From RGIG8775 sp045128735 (lineage in GTDB: Bacteria > Bacillota > Clostridia > Oscillospirales > CAG-272): a stretch of DNA of 64,000 nt. Positions 60,127 through 64,000 of this stretch are shown here, in pieces. Position numbers and translations under genes: made by a program. The notes below the pieces were generated by a model. It saw nothing but the letters and a program-made list of their open reading frames with translations. It was not told where the DNA came from and made no database searches. Where the stretch lies: the NCBI GenBank assembly GCA_045128735.1, contig JBGVRT010000017.1:8374-72373 (forward strand), in the 5' to 3' direction. Position 1 is the first letter of the stretch. Each line of letters opens with the position of its first letter.

Positions 60127-61260
60127 ATGATGTATTCATACGGAACAACACAGCAAGGTCCATATCACGTTCAAAAGAATATTGTCTGTCAAGATTTTCA
60201 TTACATAAGAAAGGTATCCGAGGATTGCGTGATTGCCGCCGTTGCCGATGGTTTGGGAAGTGAATCTCATTCCGACGTGGCTTCGAAAATTGCGGCAACC
60301 GAATCCGTTGAATATTGCGTTGCCAATCTTTCGCCTGAATTGACCGAAGAAAATGTTTTGCAAGTGATTTCGGATTCCTTTATGCACGCATTGCAAAAGA
60401 TTACGGACGAAGTTGCAAAAGAAAATGGCGATATCAATCAATATGATACCACTTTGTGTCTTGCTATTTATAAAGGAAGCACTGTATATTTTGGTCAATC
60501 GGGTGACAGCGGCGCTATCATTTTGTGTAAAGACGGACATTACGAGGGCATAACCAAACAGCAACGCGACGAAAACGGTTGCGTTTTTCCGCTTGCTTTT
60601 GGCAAAGAAAAATGGGAGTTTGGATCAAAATCCGATGTGGCGAGTTTATTGCTTGCGACCGACGGAATGCTTGAAATTTTCTTTCCCGTACTCTTGCACT
60701 CGGAAAAAGTAAATATTTACGTTGCATTGGCTCAATTCTTTATGGATAATCTCTCCTTAAAGTTTGACGAAACCGGAGAGCAAGCCGTTGGGGAGAAAAT
60801 GACCGCTTTTGTTCAAAATATCCCCGAAAAGCAGGTCAATGATGACAAAACGGTACTTGTTATTGTAAACGGTTCGATCAAACCAGAGCGTTTGGAGGAT
60901 TCCTATTATCAAGTTCCAAATTGGTTAGAGCTTCAAAAGAAACGCCAAGAGGAATTTAATCGCCTTGCATATCCACATTTGTATGCGAAAGAAAAGGTAG
61001 AGGAAGCTAAAACAACTGAAACTGCTACATCTGAAGTAACCGAACAATCAGACGAAGCAAACAACACTTCTGAGGAAATCGCAAAATCCGAAGAAGCCAA
61101 AAACGAGAAAAAGGATGACGGTGTGGATACAGTCACTTCTTCCGATACCGAAACAATCGAAAAAAAGGTAGAGGAGAAAAAAGAACCCTCGGGAGAAAAA
61201 TCACCAAAGATCCTTCAGCAGATCACCTCTATTTTCAAACCTAAAGCAAAGAAGGAATAA
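60127..61260 (+). CDS. PP2C-family Ser/Thr protein phosphatase
   Basis: The 377-residue protein has a PP2C domain (about residues 1-260) with metal-binding Asp41 in AVADGLGS, the GQSGDSGAI motif, LATDGM and the late DDKTVLV. A low-complexity acidic/Lys tail (about residues 280-360, many Glu, Thr and Ser) and a short basic end follow. It would reverse phosphorylation by the kinase encoded next. The gap to the VWA gene is 7 bp and to the kinase 5 bp, so the three form one operon. Confidence 0.92.
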   Translation: MMYSYGTTQQGPYHVQKNIVCQDFHYIRKVSEDCVIAAVADGLGSESHSDVASKIAATESVEYCVANLSPELTEENVLQVISDSFMHALQKITDEVAKENGDINQYDTTLCLAIYKGSTVYFGQSGDSGAIILCKDGHYEGITKQQRDENGCVFPLAFGKEKWEFGSKSDVASLLLATDGMLEIFFPVLLHSEKVNIYVALAQFFMDNLSLKFDETGEQAVGEKMTAFVQNIPEKQVNDDKTVLVIVNGSIKPERLEDSYYQVPNWLELQKKRQEEFNRLAYPHLYAKEKVEEAKTTETATSEVTEQSDEANNTSEEIAKSEEAKNEKKDDGVDTVTSSDTETIEKKVEEKKEPSGEKSPKILQQITSIFKPKAKKE

Positions 61261-61265
61261 TTGCT

Positions 61266-64000
61266 ATGACCTACTATGGTGCTAACAGAAAAACGTACAT
61301 ATTAGACGACATACCGATAAAAAAAGGTGGAGAGGGTGCAATTCACACGGTGTCGGGCAAGTCAAATCTGCTTGCTAAAATTTATCTTGCGCCCGCAAAA
61401 TCTCCCGAACTGAAAGAAAAGATTTCTTTGATGGTGAAGAACCCTCCCCGTCAAGATATTCTCGACCAGATTGCGTGGCCGATTGATATCCTTTCCGACG
61501 CGGGCGGAAACTTCGTCGGTTTCGTTATGCCCAAGCTGTCGATTGATGTGGAGCTTGGTGACGTATATAAATACCCTGCCAAGAAGAAGGTTACACTTAC
61601 CGGCGAGCAGAAAGTTATCATAGCAATCAATATCTGTCGCGTTATTTCCGCAATTCACGATTTGGATTATGTATTCGGTGATTTTAACCCTTGTAATATC
61701 GGTGTTAATTTGACTAACGGACACGTTGCGTTCCTCGATACCGACTCTTATCATATTACTGACAAAGCAAAAGGTAAAACCTATCGTTGCAACGTGTGCT
61801 TGAACGGATATGTTGCGCCTGAGCTTATTAAGAAGTGTAAGAACGCGGGATATGCGCAAGCTCCGCTTCCGACGTTCACCAAGGAAACCGACTTGTTCTC
61901 GCTTGCCATTCATATTTTCAAGCTTTTGATGAATGGTTTCACACCATACAATGGTATTCCCGAGGGAGAACGTTCTTCGACTGCATCTCCCGGTGTTGGT
62001 AATGCCGCAATTGAAATGGATCACTATTGCTTCAAATCGGGCAATAGACCTTTGAGCGTTGCCGTTTTGCCATTGCAGTCGTTCCCGAGTGATATTCAGA
62101 CGCTATTTACAAGGGCTTTTGATGAAGGACATAAGAATCCAAGCAAACGTCCGAGTGCTAAGGAATGGGATGCAGCATTGACTAAATATCATTCTTATTT
62201 GAAGCAATGCAACGCAAATCCTAAACATCACTATTATTGTGAATTGTCGAGTTGCCCTTACTGCGAAGCCGATCAGCGATATACCTTCACAATGAGCATG
62301 AATTCGGTATATGGTACGTCCTCTGGCTCACCCTCTTCGAGTCAGATGAGTTTTTCGCAACCGATGACACCTCCGCCCCCCGCTTCTTCCTCTAAAAGCA
62401 ATATACCTTCCTCGTATTCGGGAAGCGGACAATATTCGGGTTCTGTTTTGTCGGGTGGAAATTCGTCTGCCAATGTTTCGCAAAGAAACACGAATGGCTT
62501 TTCTAAAAAGATGAAGAAAGGAATAATCGGGGCAATTATCGCTGCGATTCTTTTCAGTCTTCTGTTTGCTTTCGTCATTTGGCCTAATGCGATATATCCT
62601 AACTTAACAACCGATGACCTGTATACGCCTCAAATTGTTCGAGTTTATAGTGGAACATACTCGGCCGATTCGATGAGCGGACAAGCGACTATAACTATTT
62701 CTTCATGTGATAAATACGGAAACATATCAGGATTTTTTGAATTTGTTTCCAATAATCAATATGGTAAATATGCAATAGAAGGTAAAATCATTCAAAAGAA
62801 GAACAACGGTGACGTAGTTCTTTCTGTTGAAGCGGGTGATTGGATCACACATCCTGAAGATTTTATACCATTGAGTACAATGAATATAGAGATTTACGAT
62901 CAATATCAATCATTTGAATGTAGTCAGTATAAAATTGATTGGAGTGATGATAAATATGGGATGCCCGTGCTGTTATCTGCCGCAGAAGATCTGAAGCAAT
63001 TGGAAGGATCTTCCGACACGTTTATTTTAACAAACGATATAGTTCTTTCAAGTCAAGATAATTGGGAGACGATAAAGTCCTTCTCAGGAAAACTTTATGG
63101 TAATGGTCATTCCATAAAAAACTTAACTGTAAAAAAGCACTTGACATCAGACAATAATACTTGCGCCTTTATTAGCACGCTGAAAACAGGTGCGCTGATT
63201 AGTGATCTTGATTTTGAAGATATCAATATTTCTGTTACCGGCGGAGATGGATTTTTACTTGGAGGAATCGTAGAAACCTCTTACGGCACAATTGTGAATT
63301 GTACTATAAAAAGTGGTTCTATATCGGTTGAGAATTCCTATGTCGGTTCAATTTGTGGATCTTTGGGCGGGACGGAAGAAGGGGTTGCTACGATCCGAAA
63401 TTGCGCAAATTATGCTGAAATCAAAAGCAAAACACTCAACGGTACTGCTTCCACTGGTGGCCTTGTAGGTTATTTGAATTTGGGAACCATTATTGACAGC
63501 AAAAACTACGGAATCATCAGTGGAATTGATAACGTAGGGGGAATTGTAGGTGCTGGTCAGTATAGAAATTCAAGTATTGTAAATTCGGAAAATCACGGCA
63601 TTGTTCTTGGCACCACTAATATCGGTGGAATTGTTGGAAAAATGACAGGACGTATCCAATTAGACAATGTCTCTAATCATGGAACAATTGGAAATGAAAG
63701 GTCTGAATACGTAGGTGGTGATATTGGATATTGTGGTATAAATGGTGATTACCAAATCACAGGTCTCCAAAACACAGGTGCGATTCAAGGAGCAAGTTAT
63801 GTAGGAGGAATTGTAGGATATGTAAAGGATACAGACACAGGCACTCTTACATTAACAAGCAATAAGAATAGCGGTGCAATCAAAGGCACGGGGGATTATG
63901 TCGGTGGAATTGCGGGATATGTGTATTGTGCAACTTCATATAATAATGTCACATTGAACCTTGTCTATCCGGAAAATACGGGAGATATCAGTGGTCAAAA
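61266..64000 (+). CDS. Transmembrane Ser/Thr kinase-like protein with GLUG beta-helix ectodomain, partial
   Basis: The frame is open from ATG 61266 (AAGGAA upstream) to the window edge, 911 codons, so the C-terminus is missing. Residues 1-290 are a protein-kinase fold: Gly-loop GGEGAI (21-26), Lys38 in LLAKIY, catalytic GDFNPCN with Asp139 and Asn144, and metal Asp158 in FLDTDS in place of DFG. A Cys cluster C325-x4-C330-x2-C333 suggests a zinc knuckle. A Ser/Gly/Pro-rich linker, a membrane helix (about 419-440) and a long outer part follow. From about residue 600 that part has repeated GGIVG/GGLVG (GLUG) units typical of surface beta-helix proteins. It is probably a surface sensor or adhesin coupled to inside kinase activity. 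Confidence 0.85.
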   Translation, partial: MTYYGANRKTYILDDIPIKKGGEGAIHTVSGKSNLLAKIYLAPAKSPELKEKISLMVKNPPRQDILDQIAWPIDILSDAGGNFVGFVMPKLSIDVELGDVYKYPAKKKVTLTGEQKVIIAINICRVISAIHDLDYVFGDFNPCNIGVNLTNGHVAFLDTDSYHITDKAKGKTYRCNVCLNGYVAPELIKKCKNAGYAQAPLPTFTKETDLFSLAIHIFKLLMNGFTPYNGIPEGERSSTASPGVGNAAIEMDHYCFKSGNRPLSVAVLPLQSFPSDIQTLFTRAFDEGHKNPSKRPSAKEWDAALTKYHSYLKQCNANPKHHYYCELSSCPYCEADQRYTFTMSMNSVYGTSSGSPSSSQMSFSQPMTPPPPASSSKSNIPSSYSGSGQYSGSVLSGGNSSANVSQRNTNGFSKKMKKGIIGAIIAAILFSLLFAFVIWPNAIYPNLTTDDLYTPQIVRVYSGTYSADSMSGQATITISSCDKYGNISGFFEFVSNNQYGKYAIEGKIIQKKNNGDVVLSVEAGDWITHPEDFIPLSTMNIEIYDQYQSFECSQYKIDWSDDKYGMPVLLSAAEDLKQLEGSSDTFILTNDIVLSSQDNWETIKSFSGKLYGNGHSIKNLTVKKHLTSDNNTCAFISTLKTGALISDLDFEDINISVTGGDGFLLGGIVETSYGTIVNCTIKSGSISVENSYVGSICGSLGGTEEGVATIRNCANYAEIKSKTLNGTASTGGLVGYLNLGTIIDSKNYGIISGIDNVGGIVGAGQYRNSSIVNSENHGIVLGTTNIGGIVGKMTGRIQLDNVSNHGTIGNERSEYVGGDIGYCGINGDYQITGLQNTGAIQGASYVGGIVGYVKDTDTGTLTLTSNKNSGAIKGTGDYVGGIAGYVYCATSYNNVTLNLVYPENTGDISGQ

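Noticed and set aside
1..64000. CRISPR arrays, rRNA and complete insertion sequences
   Set aside because: No regularly spaced repeats, rRNA sequence or transposase with paired ends was seen on either strand.

Overview
The window looks like a chromosomal segment of a Gram-positive Clostridia-class bacterium (Bacillota), probably an uncultured anaerobe of the gut or rumen type. The evidence is a T-box in front of thrS, a CpsBCD tyrosine-phosphorelay set, a ylm/sepF division cluster running into ileS, lspA and rluA, LiaF-like proteins, AraC-controlled glycosidases, and no sign of an outer membrane. Nineteen of twenty recognised sigma-A promoters share a 17-bp spacer, and most carry an extended -10 (TGn-TATAAT).

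Layout. 1-1135 is the N-terminal part of a GH39-like glycosidase. 1691-4321 holds thrS with its T-box and an MgsA-like gene with altered catalytic residues. 4517-7235 holds a small winged-helix regulator and the cpsB-cpsC-cpsD operon, followed by a miniature element with inverted ends. 7356-10497 holds pgeF and serC-serA. 10669-16199 holds a ThyX-like protein and an envelope-polysaccharide group (deacetylase lipoprotein, CapA, DHHW and MBOAT acyl-transfer pair). 16287-18399 holds an ECF sigma factor with a probable anti-sigma factor and a HAD phosphatase. 18412-26593 is the conserved yggS-sepF-yggT-ylmH-ileS-lspA-rluA block plus miaA. 26688-28184 is a small accessory patch with a DUF4160/DUF2442 pair. 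28266-39579 holds queA, dapA, transporters, an acyl-CoA ligase, GDPD, NUDIX, LiaF-like genes and an FAD oxidoreductase. 39583-44322 holds an ECF S-component, a micropeptide/attenuator unit and a heterodimeric ABC exporter behind a structured leader RNA. 44373-49666 is a GH2/GPH-symporter operon with a divergent AraC regulator. 50042-56599 holds two large secreted GH50(agarase)-like proteins with carbohydrate-binding-type modules. 56738-64000 is an accessory island.

The most interesting system is at the right end. A tyrosine recombinase (58274-59113) sits beside two 26-bp inverted repeats that are exact reverse complements (59130-59155 and 59351-59376). They bound a 195-bp segment that carries a bidirectional terminator and a perfect sigma-A promoter. 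As assembled, the promoter faces an operon of a VWA protein, a PP2C phosphatase and an unusual transmembrane kinase whose outer part is built of GLUG-type beta-helix repeats. This is the structure of a DNA-inversion (phase-variation) switch controlling a kinase/phosphatase/VWA signalling triad. I know of no description of this combination with a GLUG ectodomain.

A second unusual area is 40130-40631. It holds a promoter-driven micropeptide with attenuator-like hairpins, then a separate leader RNA starting in a 13-bp plus 15-bp stem and ending in an intrinsic terminator, directly before the ABC exporter pair.
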